Part shown: positions 31,091 to 40,288 of the stretch, one piece after another
Layout: every line of letters starts with the position of its first letter
Numbering within the stretch: the first letter of the stretch is position 1
Made by a program: the position numbers and the translations under genes
Assembly (NCBI GenBank): GCA_945787715.1
Contig: CALZJE010000003.1
Location: 70,088 to 134,087 of the forward strand
DNA from: an uncultured Ectothiorhodospiraceae bacterium
GTDB taxonomy: Bacteria; Pseudomonadota; Gammaproteobacteria; S012-40
DNA length: 64,000 nucleotides
Direction of reading: 5' to 3'
The notes under the pieces: model-generated
Databases searched by the model: none
Seen by the model: the letters and a program-made list of their open reading frames with translations, nothing else
What the model was told of the DNA's origin: nothing

Positions 31091-32068
31091 ATGATACCTA
31101 TTGCGAATACCACTTTGTGTTGCGTAGATTGCCTCAATCATCAGGCTGCAATTCGCGCGTTACAGCATTCTCTTAATGAATGCCAGTTTGAAAAGGTTCT
31201 TTTCCTCACCGATATCGAGTTCCAGCTTGATAATATTGATGTTGATTTAATCCAGTCCATAAACTCCAGCGAGCAATACTCCCATTTTATCTTAAAGCAA
31301 CTTGTTAATTTTATTAAAACCGACTACATCATTCTTGTTCAATGGGATGGATATATCATCAATGGCGCTGCCTGGAATGATGATTTTTTCAAATATGATT
31401 ATATCGGTGCTCGTTGGCCTGATGCTAAATCTTCAGAACAAGTAGGAAACGGCGGTTTTTCATTAAGATCTCGAAAGCTGCTTGAAGCCTTGCAGGATGA
31501 ACGTGCTGTATCAAAAGGCCCGGAAGATGAAGATATCTGTCAATACTTTCGGGATTGGTTGATCAGAGATTATAACATTCAGTTTTCACCGTCTGAAGTT
31601 GCAGATTATTTTTCATATGAGCGTGTAAAATCGGAATTTAAAACGTTTGGTTTTCATGGTGTTTTTAACATGTATAAATATATTAATAGTGGGGAATGGC
31701 AATACTTCTTAGAAAAATTATCAGTTAAAACATTCCAAAATAATGAGATGTTGGAGCTAGCATTAAATACTTGGAAAAATGGAAATGAAAAATATAGTAA
31801 AAATATTTTAGACAAGATAATTTTTAATTCTCCTTATCGGGTAGATATTCAGTATCTGTTAAATGAACTTGGAAAATCTGAAGATGAATTGATGGGCAGA
31901 GGCATACTATTACCTAATTGTGATGATATCTTGAAGTTTGCTTTAACTAAACAAAGTGGTGGAGAGCTACAAGATGCATGGAAACTTTTCACTCTTTCTG
32001 TACTAGTAGAACCTGAAAGTTCAGAAGCAAAGAATTTAATGGGTATCTTTGTTGCCAAAATGATATAG
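31091..32068 (+). CDS. DUF5672 family protein (glycosyltransferase-like), 3' end frameshifted
   Basis: A 325-residue protein. The first about 200 residues match DUF5672: FEKVLFLTDI, YIILVQWDGYIINGAAWND, YDYIGARWPDA and VGNGGFSLRSRKLLEAL, with an acidic GPEDEDIC. This is a glycosyltransferase-like fold seen in surface polysaccharide gene sets. The C-terminal part is helical and TPR-like. The frame ends abruptly at TAG 32066, but a TPR repeat continues in another frame to 32220, so the intact protein was probably about 375 residues. The join would be near 32045-32060. This may be a true frameshift or an assembly error. Confidence 0.8.
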   Translation: MIPIANTTLCCVDCLNHQAAIRALQHSLNECQFEKVLFLTDIEFQLDNIDVDLIQSINSSEQYSHFILKQLVNFIKTDYIILVQWDGYIINGAAWNDDFFKYDYIGARWPDAKSSEQVGNGGFSLRSRKLLEALQDERAVSKGPEDEDICQYFRDWLIRDYNIQFSPSEVADYFSYERVKSEFKTFGFHGVFNMYKYINSGEWQYFLEKLSVKTFQNNEMLELALNTWKNGNEKYSKNILDKIIFNSPYRVDIQYLLNELGKSEDELMGRGILLPNCDDILKFALTKQSGGELQDAWKLFTLSVLVEPESSEAKNLMGIFVAKMI

Positions 32069-32220
32069 CCGCCTATTATATAAATTTGGCGAATGCGTAC
32101 GTTGAAACTGGAAAAACACATGATGCCATTGCGTGTTTGCAACAAGCCATGGAAAAAATACCGGATAACCAAAATATTTATCGAAATCTCTCTCAGTTGT
32201 ACGAAATCAAGGAAATATAA
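32069..32220 (+). pseudogene. Out-of-frame TPR tail of the DUF5672 gene
   Basis: Shifted relative to the preceding gene, codons from about 32050 read CCQNDIAAYYINLANAYVE, then HDAIACLQQAMEKIPDN and NLSQLYEIKEI, ending at TAA 32218. This is a clear tetratricopeptide repeat. It has no start of its own and connects smoothly to the TPR-like end of the upstream frame. Confidence 0.75.
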
Positions 32221-32223
32221 GAT

Positions 32224-33267
32224 TTAATAGTTATTCGAGCGAGCTCTTTTTTTAATTTTATTCCAATCACTTTCAGTGATATTAAGCATATTGTTTTTGT
32301 TGGATTCGATGTAACTGTAATCAAGTGGAACATATTCATTTAATATGTTTTCATAGTTTTTACTCAGAATATCTGAATCAGGATCAAGATTAGTGACTAC
32401 ACTCAATCCCGTAGGTGGCGATGGAATGGTGAAAACTGTTAGATCTGGGCGATATTTTTTAAGGCATGGTACTATCTTCCACACATCACCACTCCAAAAA
32501 TCGGTTACTCGTTCACGCTCAGAAGTGATTTTATTCAAAGGAATGCAGTCGTGTATCAAAATGATTGATTCTTTTTTTGAATATTTCTCGATATTGATAA
32601 AATCTTTTAACGCAGCTTCAAATTGATGAAGTCCGTCGATAAAAGAGAGATCGATAGGACGATTATTGAAATGCGAATTCAAATCATACTGCGCAAAAAA
32701 ACTTTCGCTGGTGAGAGAATATATTTGAGTGTTTGAGTTTAATGCTTGAGAAACTTTCGGATCAGGGTCGATACCAATTGTTTGTGTAGCCTGGTCAGCG
32801 AGAACTAAAGAATTGCCGTGATGCACACCGATTTCAACATATAGTTGTGGCTTGAGCCATTCATGAAAATAGCTTAAATAGGTAAGATATTCATCACCAA
32901 GTAAAGTGATACGGGATAGAATACCATTGCCGGCTTTGTTATCTGGATTTATTGCGAGAACCCGTTCAATAATTTCAGTTGCCTCTCCTAGTTTTGTCAA
33001 ATGAGTTTTTAGCATGGCAAAATTCACAAGCAATTGTTCATCTGTCGTTGACGATGAAATGACTTTTTGCAGTAATTTTTCTGCTAGTGGGAAATTTTTA
33101 TTCTGTAATAGTAGTAATCCATAGTTTTGTAGAGCAGGGCTGTAATCAGGGGCTTTCATCAAAATGGATTTATAAATTTCTTCCGCTTGTTGAAGATTTC
33201 CACTCATATGCTGTTGGGTTGCGGTGTTAAATTTCTGATCTATTGCTAATGTTATTGTAGAGTTCAT
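32224..33267 (-). CDS. TPR protein with class I SAM-dependent methyltransferase domain
   Basis: A 347-residue protein with TPR repeats in the first about 110 residues (GNLQQAEEIYKSILMKAPDY, NKNFPLAEKLLQKVI, LGEATEIIERVLAINPDN). A methyltransferase-24-type domain follows, with SAM motif LYVEIGVHHGNSLVLAD, IGIDPDPK as the ribose-binding acidic strand, and LSFIDGLHQFEAALKDF. It fits enzymes that methylate surface sugars and ends 4 bases from the DUF5672 tail on the opposite strand. The substrate is unknown. Confidence 0.85.
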   Translation of the reverse strand: MNSTITLAIDQKFNTATQQHMSGNLQQAEEIYKSILMKAPDYSPALQNYGLLLLQNKNFPLAEKLLQKVISSSTTDEQLLVNFAMLKTHLTKLGEATEIIERVLAINPDNKAGNGILSRITLLGDEYLTYLSYFHEWLKPQLYVEIGVHHGNSLVLADQATQTIGIDPDPKVSQALNSNTQIYSLTSESFFAQYDLNSHFNNRPIDLSFIDGLHQFEAALKDFINIEKYSKKESIILIHDCIPLNKITSERERVTDFWSGDVWKIVPCLKKYRPDLTVFTIPSPPTGLSVVTNLDPDSDILSKNYENILNEYVPLDYSYIESNKNNMLNITESDWNKIKKRARSNNY

Positions 33268-33500
33268 TTGTAATCACTTCTGCTTTTTCTCGGATTATTA
33301 ATGATCTTCGATATAAGCACTATTAATACCATCCGCAAGTCACAGAACTGATTTTATGGGAAAAACAAAGACAACTAGTGGGGCCTTAAGCAAAAGCAAG
33401 TCTTTGAAATTTTGATTTGAGCTTCCTAAGCATCTTTCTGAAAAAAAGTTTGATCATTGATATTTATCGTTACAAAGATGTAACTCTTTTGAAATTGTAC

Positions 33501-34175
33501 TCATGATCCCCACTTTTTACGATATGTGTCGAGTTTTTTGCGCCAAGTGGGGGTGCCGAAGGCACCTCCGCTTTGATGGGTTAAACAAATATCCCATGTG
33601 CCAAGCTTAAGTTTTCGATCTCTCGCAGTCCTGCAAAAATCCATGTCATAAAAGTGAAAATCGAAGCTCGGGTCAAATGTTACGTTTTTCTCTACTAGTG
33701 TAGATCGTTTGGCTGCGAGAAAAACTCCATCCAGTAATTCACATTGAGCCGGTGAAGGGCCGAATGCTGAGATTTTGCCAAAAGGTTGTTTGCCGTGTGC
33801 GATTCTACCACTGAGATTCTCTTTGTTATCCCAAGTGAATTCGTCATCAACGAAAGCCCAACCGGGTTGATTGGAAACTCGATGACGGTTGCCAGCGACA
33901 CCTATCACTTCAAAGTGCTTGAGACCAGTGACGACGCGTTCGGTGATAAAATAGTCATCTATCCATACATCATCATGAACAAATACAAGGATGTCATTCT
34001 TTGAATCTGCTTGGATACGTGAATTATAAATTTCAGGTAGGCCGCGCTTATTGGCAAAAAAAATATGCGGAACCAAGCGTTGGTCGATGGAAAGACGTCT
34101 TAGGGATAGGCCCAGTGCTGACTTCTGCCAGAATGTACTCTCTGAATGCCGGGTAGCACTAATTATTTCTATCAC
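33501..34175 (-). CDS. GT2-like glycosyltransferase
   Basis: A 224-residue protein with a GT-A-type core: NDILVFVHDDVWID supplies a DxD-like acidic site (HDDVWIDD), and FDFHFYDMDFCRTARD is the usual second acidic motif. DGVFLAAKR marks the acceptor-loop strand. There is no membrane segment, so it would be cytoplasmic. Its neighbours (sulfotransferase, methyltransferase, DUF5672) suggest assembly or decoration of a surface glycan. Donor and acceptor cannot be predicted. Confidence 0.8.
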   Translation of the reverse strand: MIEIISATRHSESTFWQKSALGLSLRRLSIDQRLVPHIFFANKRGLPEIYNSRIQADSKNDILVFVHDDVWIDDYFITERVVTGLKHFEVIGVAGNRHRVSNQPGWAFVDDEFTWDNKENLSGRIAHGKQPFGKISAFGPSPAQCELLDGVFLAAKRSTLVEKNVTFDPSFDFHFYDMDFCRTARDRKLKLGTWDICLTHQSGGAFGTPTWRKKLDTYRKKWGS

Positions 34176-34337
34176 TATGGAAACCTCGTTGTTTCGTCGT
34201 ACTTCAGCTTATAGAGAGCATCAATTTAAAATCAACGCTATTAGAAAATCTATTATAGTGTGCTCTTTTTATGCTCGCAATGTGGATACAGAATTTATGA
34301 ATAAAATGGATACGTATCTTATTAACAAGTCGGGAAT

Positions 34338-34439
34338 AAAGCATACACACATAAATATACTGTTGGCAGCAAGGGTGCTGCCGTCAAGCTTATAGGGATA
34401 TATTTATAGCGTGGTTATTTTTGTGTGTATGCTTTTTTT
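34338..34439 (+). repeat. Structured inverted-repeat element with inner hairpin and T run
   Basis: Outer arms AAAGCATACACACATAAATA (34338-34357) and its inverse at 34416-34435 differ at one position of 20. Inside, GGCAGCA-AGGG-TGCTGCC (34365-34382) is a perfect 7-bp hairpin. A run of seven T directly follows the right arm, so on the plus strand it resembles a very long terminator. The genes on both sides are on the minus strand. The flanking intergenic bases (34176-34543) hold no convincing gene. Confidence 0.7.
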
Positions 34440-34543
34440 CCGTTTAATTAATAATAAGAGGTCTGTCCCTTTGAATACTATGTGCATGACTTCTTATACT
34501 TATAAAACATAGAATGGTGATGTATCATAGAGTAAGATATCAT

Positions 34544-35158
34544 TCAAAATTTGTAATCAAATAACTCTATGTCCTTCTTGTAGATTTTTGCAATAATCTT
34601 TTTTGATTCCTTGCTGTAATACTCTTTATAATGCTTTCTACCATCCGAAGTAGTCGCGTTATCTTTTGCTAATTCGGTATCTTCAATTCCCAAAGTCTCG
34701 CATACTTGATCAAAATCATTTTGAAGCTGCTCAAATCGACCAATAAAATCTACAGCTAGATTAAGATTTTTATCACAGACGTATTTGTACTGCGGTATGT
34801 TGTGGCCAACTTCAAGTATATGTAGGCCTGTTGATTTTTTTAGTCTTTCTCCTAATGTTCTTACCCAATCATCAAATGACAATGGGGAACCATAACGTAA
34901 ATACCAATAATATTCTGATACAGTTTTATCCCAAGGATTTCGTACAAAAGCGAATTTAAAATAGTTCCTATACAAATCCTTTGTGACATAATGCCGCTTC
35001 ATTTGGGGCAAAGTTAAGTGTTGTAAAACGTATTTTTTATGAATACCCCACAAATTGTTTCCTTGATCTCCATAAATCCCTAATTTTTTTTCCATACTTT
35101 CACCTGCGTTCTTAGGAATATGAATAAAAATCGTTTTGTACTTGTGAGATATAGGCAT
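34544..35158 (-). CDS. Sulfotransferase family 2 protein
   Basis: A 204-residue cytoplasmic or membrane-associated sulfotransferase. The PAPS 5'-phosphosulfate loop is FIHIPKNAGESMEKK near the N-terminus, and the 3'-phosphate site is FAFVRNPWDKTVSEYYW. DFIGRFEQLQNDF is also typical of this family. It would move sulfate from PAPS to a sugar or other acceptor, fitting the surface glycan neighbours. PAPS synthesis genes are not in the window. Confidence 0.88.
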   Translation of the reverse strand: MPISHKYKTIFIHIPKNAGESMEKKLGIYGDQGNNLWGIHKKYVLQHLTLPQMKRHYVTKDLYRNYFKFAFVRNPWDKTVSEYYWYLRYGSPLSFDDWVRTLGERLKKSTGLHILEVGHNIPQYKYVCDKNLNLAVDFIGRFEQLQNDFDQVCETLGIEDTELAKDNATTSDGRKHYKEYYSKESKKIIAKIYKKDIELFDYKF

Positions 35159-35388
35159 GGCAGTTTCTATTATTTATTGAATGATTATTTTGACTACGAT
35201 AAAGCCAAAAAAAGAAGTATAAATCACATCTTCCTATGAATTCAAACTGTAATATGAGCCCCTCATAACTTTACATTGAGCCAATGTAATGGTCTATCAA
35301 TTTGGATGTTCATTTCCACGTGTAGACCTGGCGCGAATTTCGCTTTTTAGACGCTGTGCAATTAGCAGTCTATCAATGGAGTAGAATT

Positions 35389-35928
35389 GTGATATTAGTT
35401 AGAATTCTTTTGAGTTGTGTATTAATTAGTTTTCCGATGTTCGTATCGGCAAAAGAAACTACCGCTGTAAGCACAAACAAAAGTATGGGCGGAATCAAGT
35501 ATGGAATAGGGATTGCGCTGAGCTACGATATCATAGGAGATGATCGCGTTGTTACAGCATCTCGGGATGAAAATGGTATTGTTCGGGTAAGTGACGAACA
35601 AACATTTCCCGCAAGAATTGTTCTTGAGTCACACTATTTTTTTCCTGCGGCAAGTGGAAAGTGGGGGCATGGGCCTTTTGTCGCTGTGCAGCCTGGATCT
35701 GAGCGAGTGATTGAAGCTGTCGGCGGTGGATGGTTATTCGGTTTTCTCAAAGATAAAGTGAGTGGTGAAAGTTGGAATATTGGTGTTGGTGCACTTGTAA
35801 CACCGTCTGTACGTGTACTTGGTGATTCTATTACAGCGAATAGTCCTTTGCCTGCAAATGAAACAACAATACGGTATAAGTATCAATCTCAAATTGGTGG
35901 CTTTGCGATGATATCATTTACGTTTTAA
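35389..35928 (+). CDS. Exported outer-membrane-like protein, unknown
   Basis: About 179 residues from GTG 35389, with GGAG 7 bases before it. A further upstream GTG at 35356 would add residues before the signal peptide and lacks a ribosome site. The signal peptide ends near SFPMFVSA. The mature part has barrel-like strands (GIKYGIGIALSYDI, ARIVLESHYFF, YQSQIGGFAMISFTF) and a terminal Phe. No family is recognised. Confidence 0.7.
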   Translation: MILVRILLSCVLISFPMFVSAKETTAVSTNKSMGGIKYGIGIALSYDIIGDDRVVTASRDENGIVRVSDEQTFPARIVLESHYFFPAASGKWGHGPFVAVQPGSERVIEAVGGGWLFGFLKDKVSGESWNIGVGALVTPSVRVLGDSITANSPLPANETTIRYKYQSQIGGFAMISFTF

Positions 35929-36346
35929 ATGTTTTTAAGGTGAAATATTCATAACTGCTCATTGAGCACTGACAAAGCTATACACCAAAATCAACAGCTA
36001 GTGTTGAATGCAGTATTTTTAAAATCAGAATATCGGTCTGTCGAATGAAAAAAAGCCGTTATAAAAATCTGTTTAATAGCACCACTTTATAATTGGTTCA
36101 TCTCTGGATTCAGTACTATTTAATCATCGAGCACTTCTAGTGCTTAGAAACTGTTTACAAAATAATTTTAACACTCAATTACACCCCTAAACTACTTTAT
36201 TTCAGTTTTTAGTCAACAACCGAAATTATCAGTATAAAGATATAAATCCGGTTCGTAACGTTTGGTAACCTTTGCGATTAAGTTTGCAACTCACTATACC
36301 GATGTATATGCGTATTAAATTTTAGTATTGACCATTAGGAAATATC
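35929..36346. other. Intergenic stretch without recognised gene
   Basis: 418 AT-rich bases before the REC-HATPase gene. AGCACT-TCT-AGTGCT (near 36129) is a small hairpin, and two GTAAC repeats lie near 36257-36268. No gene or RNA is supported. The promoter of the following operon is presumably here. Confidence 0.4.
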
Positions 36347-37291
36347 ATGTCTGACCAAAATTCACTCATATTGTTAGTAGATGATGAGCCGTTAAATTTG
36401 AAGATACTAGAAGAAAACTTGAATGATGAAGGTTATAAAACTGTTAGTGTAACAAATGGTTTGAAAGCATGGCACTTGTTAGAAGATTCACATCATAAAT
36501 TTGACGCTGTATTGTTGGATAGAATGATGCCGGAAATGGATGGCATGTCGGTATTGAAGCGAATGAAGTCGCATGAGGAGATGCATAATTTACCAGTAAT
36601 TATGCAAACGGCTAAAGCGGCCAAGCATGAAGTATTAGAAGGATTAAATGCTGGAGTTCATTACTATTTAACCAAACCCTATGGAAGAGATCAGTTATTA
36701 GCAATTGTAAACAGTGTAGTAAGCAATTACCGATATCAACGAAAACTTGTAGAAGAAACGCTAAAGAAAACTGGTTCCTTGGCACTAATGGAGCAAGGTC
36801 GGTTTTCGGTTAAGTCGCTTCAAGAAGCATATGATTTAACCGCAATGCTGGCTAGTGCAACTGAAAATACTGACAAGGTGGGTTTAGGGCTTTCTGAGTT
36901 ATTGGTTAATGCTGTAGAGCATGGAAATCTGGGCATTGGGTATAACGAAAAGAGTGAGTTTAATCTTAAAGGTATATGGGAGGAAGAGATTGAGCGGCGA
37001 CTAAATTTAGCTGAAAACATCAATAAGCGCGTAACTATTGAATATGAACGAAGTGTACATGAAATTAAAATTACAATAAAAGATCAGGGCCAGGGATTTG
37101 ATTGGCAAAAATATATGGAAATAAGCGCTGATCGAGCCTTCGATAGTCATGGTCGAGGAATTGCAATAGCTAATATGCTGAGTTTTGACAGTATTGAATA
37201 TCAGGGAAATGGGAATCAGGTTATTGTTACGGTGCTCCTGGACTCCGAAACTGAAACGACACAAACTGCAATAAATAAAGGGCTAATTTAG
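36347..37291 (+). CDS. Response regulator fused to a HATPase domain
   Basis: A 314-residue cytoplasmic protein. The receiver domain (1-125) has the acidic pair DDE (after LLV), the phospho-acceptor Asp in AVLLDRMMPEMDG, the conserved Thr/Ala region MQTAKA and Lys in YLTKPYG. Residues about 165-305 are a HATPase domain of the anti-sigma/RsbW type: GLSELLVNAVEHGNLGI (N box) and IKDQGQGFDW (G1), with a G2-like HGRGIAIAN. There is no DHp domain. Phosphorylation would control a serine kinase or an anti-sigma activity. The next gene begins 3 bases later. Confidence 0.9.
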   Translation: MSDQNSLILLVDDEPLNLKILEENLNDEGYKTVSVTNGLKAWHLLEDSHHKFDAVLLDRMMPEMDGMSVLKRMKSHEEMHNLPVIMQTAKAAKHEVLEGLNAGVHYYLTKPYGRDQLLAIVNSVVSNYRYQRKLVEETLKKTGSLALMEQGRFSVKSLQEAYDLTAMLASATENTDKVGLGLSELLVNAVEHGNLGIGYNEKSEFNLKGIWEEEIERRLNLAENINKRVTIEYERSVHEIKITIKDQGQGFDWQKYMEISADRAFDSHGRGIAIANMLSFDSIEYQGNGNQVIVTVLLDSETETTQTAINKGLI

Positions 37292-37293
37292 TC

Positions 37294-38151
37294 ATGAGAT
37301 TGCAAATGATTGGGGTCTGTTGTCTGTTAATGCCACTCGTTTCACTTGCCGATCAAACATTAATTGCTTTCAAAGTTGATAAGGCTCCTCTAATTGACGG
37401 AATAGCTGATGATGTGTGGGAACATGCTAAGGAAATTGTGAGCCATGATGCGATTGCAGGAATTGATATCACAGTCAAAGCGATATACACCGACAAATAC
37501 ATTGCCTTACTTGCAGCTTATCCTGACAAAACTGAGAATCGTCGCCATCGCTATCTTGATTGGAATAAAGAAAAAGAACTCTACTTATCTGGCCCACTAA
37601 GGGAAGATACACTGGTGTTTAAATGGAATATGGAGTTCTTCCCTGTAGATTTTAGTCTAACGTCGGATGAAGACTATAAGGCAGATATTTGGTATTGGAA
37701 GTCATATCGTACCGATCATGCTGGATACGCTGATGACAAATATCAAATCTACAGCGAGATGCCTAAGCCAAAAAGTCTTCATCTGGTATCAAAAAAAGGA
37801 CGTACATTTTTCCTAACTCGCCATGGGGATGATGGACAAGGAGCATATAAGGGAATACTTCCAATGGAATATTCAGGAGATAATATAGAAGGTACTTTAC
37901 TTCATCAGCCATCAGGTAGTCGCGCTGATATAAAAGCGAAAGGTAAATGGAGTAAAGGGATTTGGACAATCGAGTTCTTGCGTGAGTTAGATACAAATCA
38001 TGGCGATGACATTATGCTTGATACAAAATACTCTTATCAATTTGGCGTTTCAAGATATGAAATTGCTGGTCGAAAACCCGAGCCAAATATAGAAATCCCT
38101 CTTTTTGGGTCAGGTGAGATTACAGAAGTACTCACACTAAAATTCCAATAG
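37294..38151 (+). CDS. Periplasmic ethylbenzene-dehydrogenase-related (heme-binding-like) protein
   Basis: A 285-residue exported protein with signal peptide MRLQMIGVCCLLMPLVSLA. The mature domain begins with FKVDKAPLIDGIADDVWEHA, the pattern of the EB_dh/CBM9-like sandwich that holds a b-type heme in ethylbenzene and dimethylsulfide dehydrogenases. TVKAIYTDKYIALLAAYPD and WTIEFLRELDT fit this fold. Met and His ligands cannot be assigned with confidence. It lies between a response regulator (3 bases) and a histidine kinase (12 bases), so it may be a periplasmic sensor input for the kinase. Confidence 0.8.
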   Translation: MRLQMIGVCCLLMPLVSLADQTLIAFKVDKAPLIDGIADDVWEHAKEIVSHDAIAGIDITVKAIYTDKYIALLAAYPDKTENRRHRYLDWNKEKELYLSGPLREDTLVFKWNMEFFPVDFSLTSDEDYKADIWYWKSYRTDHAGYADDKYQIYSEMPKPKSLHLVSKKGRTFFLTRHGDDGQGAYKGILPMEYSGDNIEGTLLHQPSGSRADIKAKGKWSKGIWTIEFLRELDTNHGDDIMLDTKYSYQFGVSRYEIAGRKPEPNIEIPLFGSGEITEVLTLKFQ

Positions 38152-38162
38152 ATAATACATTA

Positions 38163-40184
38163 ATGTCTGTTAGGCTTTTCCATAATCTGGCTTTAGCACT
38201 TCTTCTTGTAATCTTATTTGCCATCATATTCTTATCTTATAAATATGCTGAAGAAAATTCACAGCAGCTAGAAGTAATTGTTGAGCTTCATTCGCCATCT
38301 CTTGACAACTTAAATTCAGTTAATGATATGGTTAGGATATCTAATTTTCGATTTGAGTTATATTTAAGTCAATATCGAGTCAATAAAAACGAATTGATCC
38401 ATATTATGGATCGCTTAGCTGATATCACGGAAAGAGCTTTCTCACAACCTCAAGACATTAAGAAGAAATTGAACCGATTTAGAGAGCAGCTTAATGTTTA
38501 CTTGTCGTCACCTGTTAATGAAGAAATATCCCAAACTAGTGGGGAGCTAAAAGTAAAATTACGAGAACTGAAGGCTGAGTATGGGAAGCTTTATAGAGAG
38601 ATAGTTGCTATCAAGAATAGCAGCACCGTGTTGGAACAATTAAAAATTGCTAGTAACCTCATTAACACTTTTGAAATGAGACTAGAGCGATACAATGACG
38701 AAGACCTAGTGAAGATTGATGAAGTTATTGAGCCCCTTAATGCAGTACCATTTGTCTTGCAATCGCTTAAATCTAAAATTCAGGATGAAGTTGAGCATCA
38801 TGAAGATTGGCATGCATTAGAGGATCGATCCAATTACAACACGCTAGTCGATTCAATCGAACAATTAGATGAATTTGTTAGACGTAATAAAAAGGCAATT
38901 GAATTCTATTCAGAATCAGATCGGCAGTTTGATCCATCAATACTTTCAATTATTATGTCTAGAGAAATGATAAATGAGTTTCGTGATCAATCAAACACAT
39001 TGGTGCGTTCTGTAACACAAAAATTGCAAACACATTTAAAGTCTCGTGAATCTGAAGTGTTAGAATCGACACTTGAAAATCAACGATGGTTTATTATATT
39101 TGCTATTATTGGTTTAATTATGTCGCTAGTCGTTGGAATCGTTAGCAGGAATGTAATATTGGATTCTGTAAACTCATTGATAGAAGGCGTTAAAAAATTC
39201 TCTCTTGGTGAATTGGATCATAAAGTGGAGAATATCAAAGGTGCGGAGTTTAAAAAAATTGCCGATGCTGTTAATGAAATGGCAATTAAGTTGCGTGATA
39301 AGGAGATAGATTTTGAACGTAGTATGAGCTTGGTGAATATGGCGTACAAAGAAATAATACAAAACAACGAAGAGTTGGAGGAAAAGGTTGAGGAGCGAAC
39401 ATCGAAGTTAGAAAATGCAATGAAGCTGGCAAAAACAGCTAATAGGTCAAAAAGTGAATTCTTGGCCAATATGTCACATGAGTTACGAACACCTATGCAT
39501 GCAATTCTGGCATTTTCTAGTTTAGGTGTAGAAAAAATAGATACTGCTCCAAAAGAAAAGCTACATGAGTATTTTAATGATATTAATGAAAGTGGTTCAA
39601 GGCTGCTGAATTTGCTAAACGATCTGCTCGATTTATCCAAGCTTGAAGCAAGAAAAGAAAAGTTCCATCTGACTAAACAAAGCATGGGAGATGTGATTGA
39701 TGATGTTGTCCATGAGTTAAGTGTTTTGATGGCTGGTAAAAGTATCGCATTAGAAGTTGAAGGTAGCAATGTTAGCTTATTTGCATTTTTTGACCGTACT
39801 AAGATCATTAGTGTAGTTACAAATTTGCTATCTAATGCGATTAAATTTACGGTTGAAGGAAAAAAAATCTCGATTTCATTCAGTGATTCAGAATTGCCGG
39901 CTGGACGAAGAAGTACAGATTCAGGATTTGTTTCAGCTTTAACAGTGCGTGTAGCTGATCAGGGCGTAGGAATACCTACGGATGAGTTAGAGATAGTTTT
40001 TGATAAATTCCTTCAGTCTAGCCAAACCTCCACCGGTGCAGGTGGGACAGGATTAGGATTGGCTATCTGTAAAGAAATTATAGATGGTCATCGCGGTGCT
40101 ATTTGGGCAGAGCACAATTCATTTGGAGGAACGACGTTTATTTTTTCTATTCCTAGAGAAAAAAATAAGAAATACATTAAATGA
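38163..40184 (+). CDS. Membrane sensor histidine kinase
   Basis: A 673-residue kinase: a membrane segment near 8-25, a helical periplasmic region of about 280 residues, a second membrane segment (WFIIFAIIGLIMSLVVGIV), HAMP, a coiled-coil linker (NNEELEEKVEERTSKLE), the dimerisation domain with FLANMSHELRTPMHA, and HATPase with SNAIKFTVEG, VADQGVGIP, and GTGLGLAICKEI. No receiver domain is fused, so the partner is probably the REC protein two genes upstream. The periplasmic domain type is unknown. Confidence 0.93.
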   Translation: MSVRLFHNLALALLLVILFAIIFLSYKYAEENSQQLEVIVELHSPSLDNLNSVNDMVRISNFRFELYLSQYRVNKNELIHIMDRLADITERAFSQPQDIKKKLNRFREQLNVYLSSPVNEEISQTSGELKVKLRELKAEYGKLYREIVAIKNSSTVLEQLKIASNLINTFEMRLERYNDEDLVKIDEVIEPLNAVPFVLQSLKSKIQDEVEHHEDWHALEDRSNYNTLVDSIEQLDEFVRRNKKAIEFYSESDRQFDPSILSIIMSREMINEFRDQSNTLVRSVTQKLQTHLKSRESEVLESTLENQRWFIIFAIIGLIMSLVVGIVSRNVILDSVNSLIEGVKKFSLGELDHKVENIKGAEFKKIADAVNEMAIKLRDKEIDFERSMSLVNMAYKEIIQNNEELEEKVEERTSKLENAMKLAKTANRSKSEFLANMSHELRTPMHAILAFSSLGVEKIDTAPKEKLHEYFNDINESGSRLLNLLNDLLDLSKLEARKEKFHLTKQSMGDVIDDVVHELSVLMAGKSIALEVEGSNVSLFAFFDRTKIISVVTNLLSNAIKFTVEGKKISISFSDSELPAGRRSTDSGFVSALTVRVADQGVGIPTDELEIVFDKFLQSSQTSTGAGGTGLGLAICKEIIDGHRGAIWAEHNSFGGTTFIFSIPREKNKKYIK

Positions 40185-40288
40185 ATCATGTTTGCATACT
40201 CTTGAGCAAAATAACCTGAATTTGTTGTGAGGAGATTCCGATAACCACTCTAACGAAGCAAAATACGTAAGGATTCTAGGAGCCTAGC

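Noticed and set aside
34051-34395. 114-residue plus-strand open frame over the glycosyltransferase start
   Set aside because: It overlaps a well-supported minus-strand gene and the inverted-repeat element, and has no ribosome site or domain.
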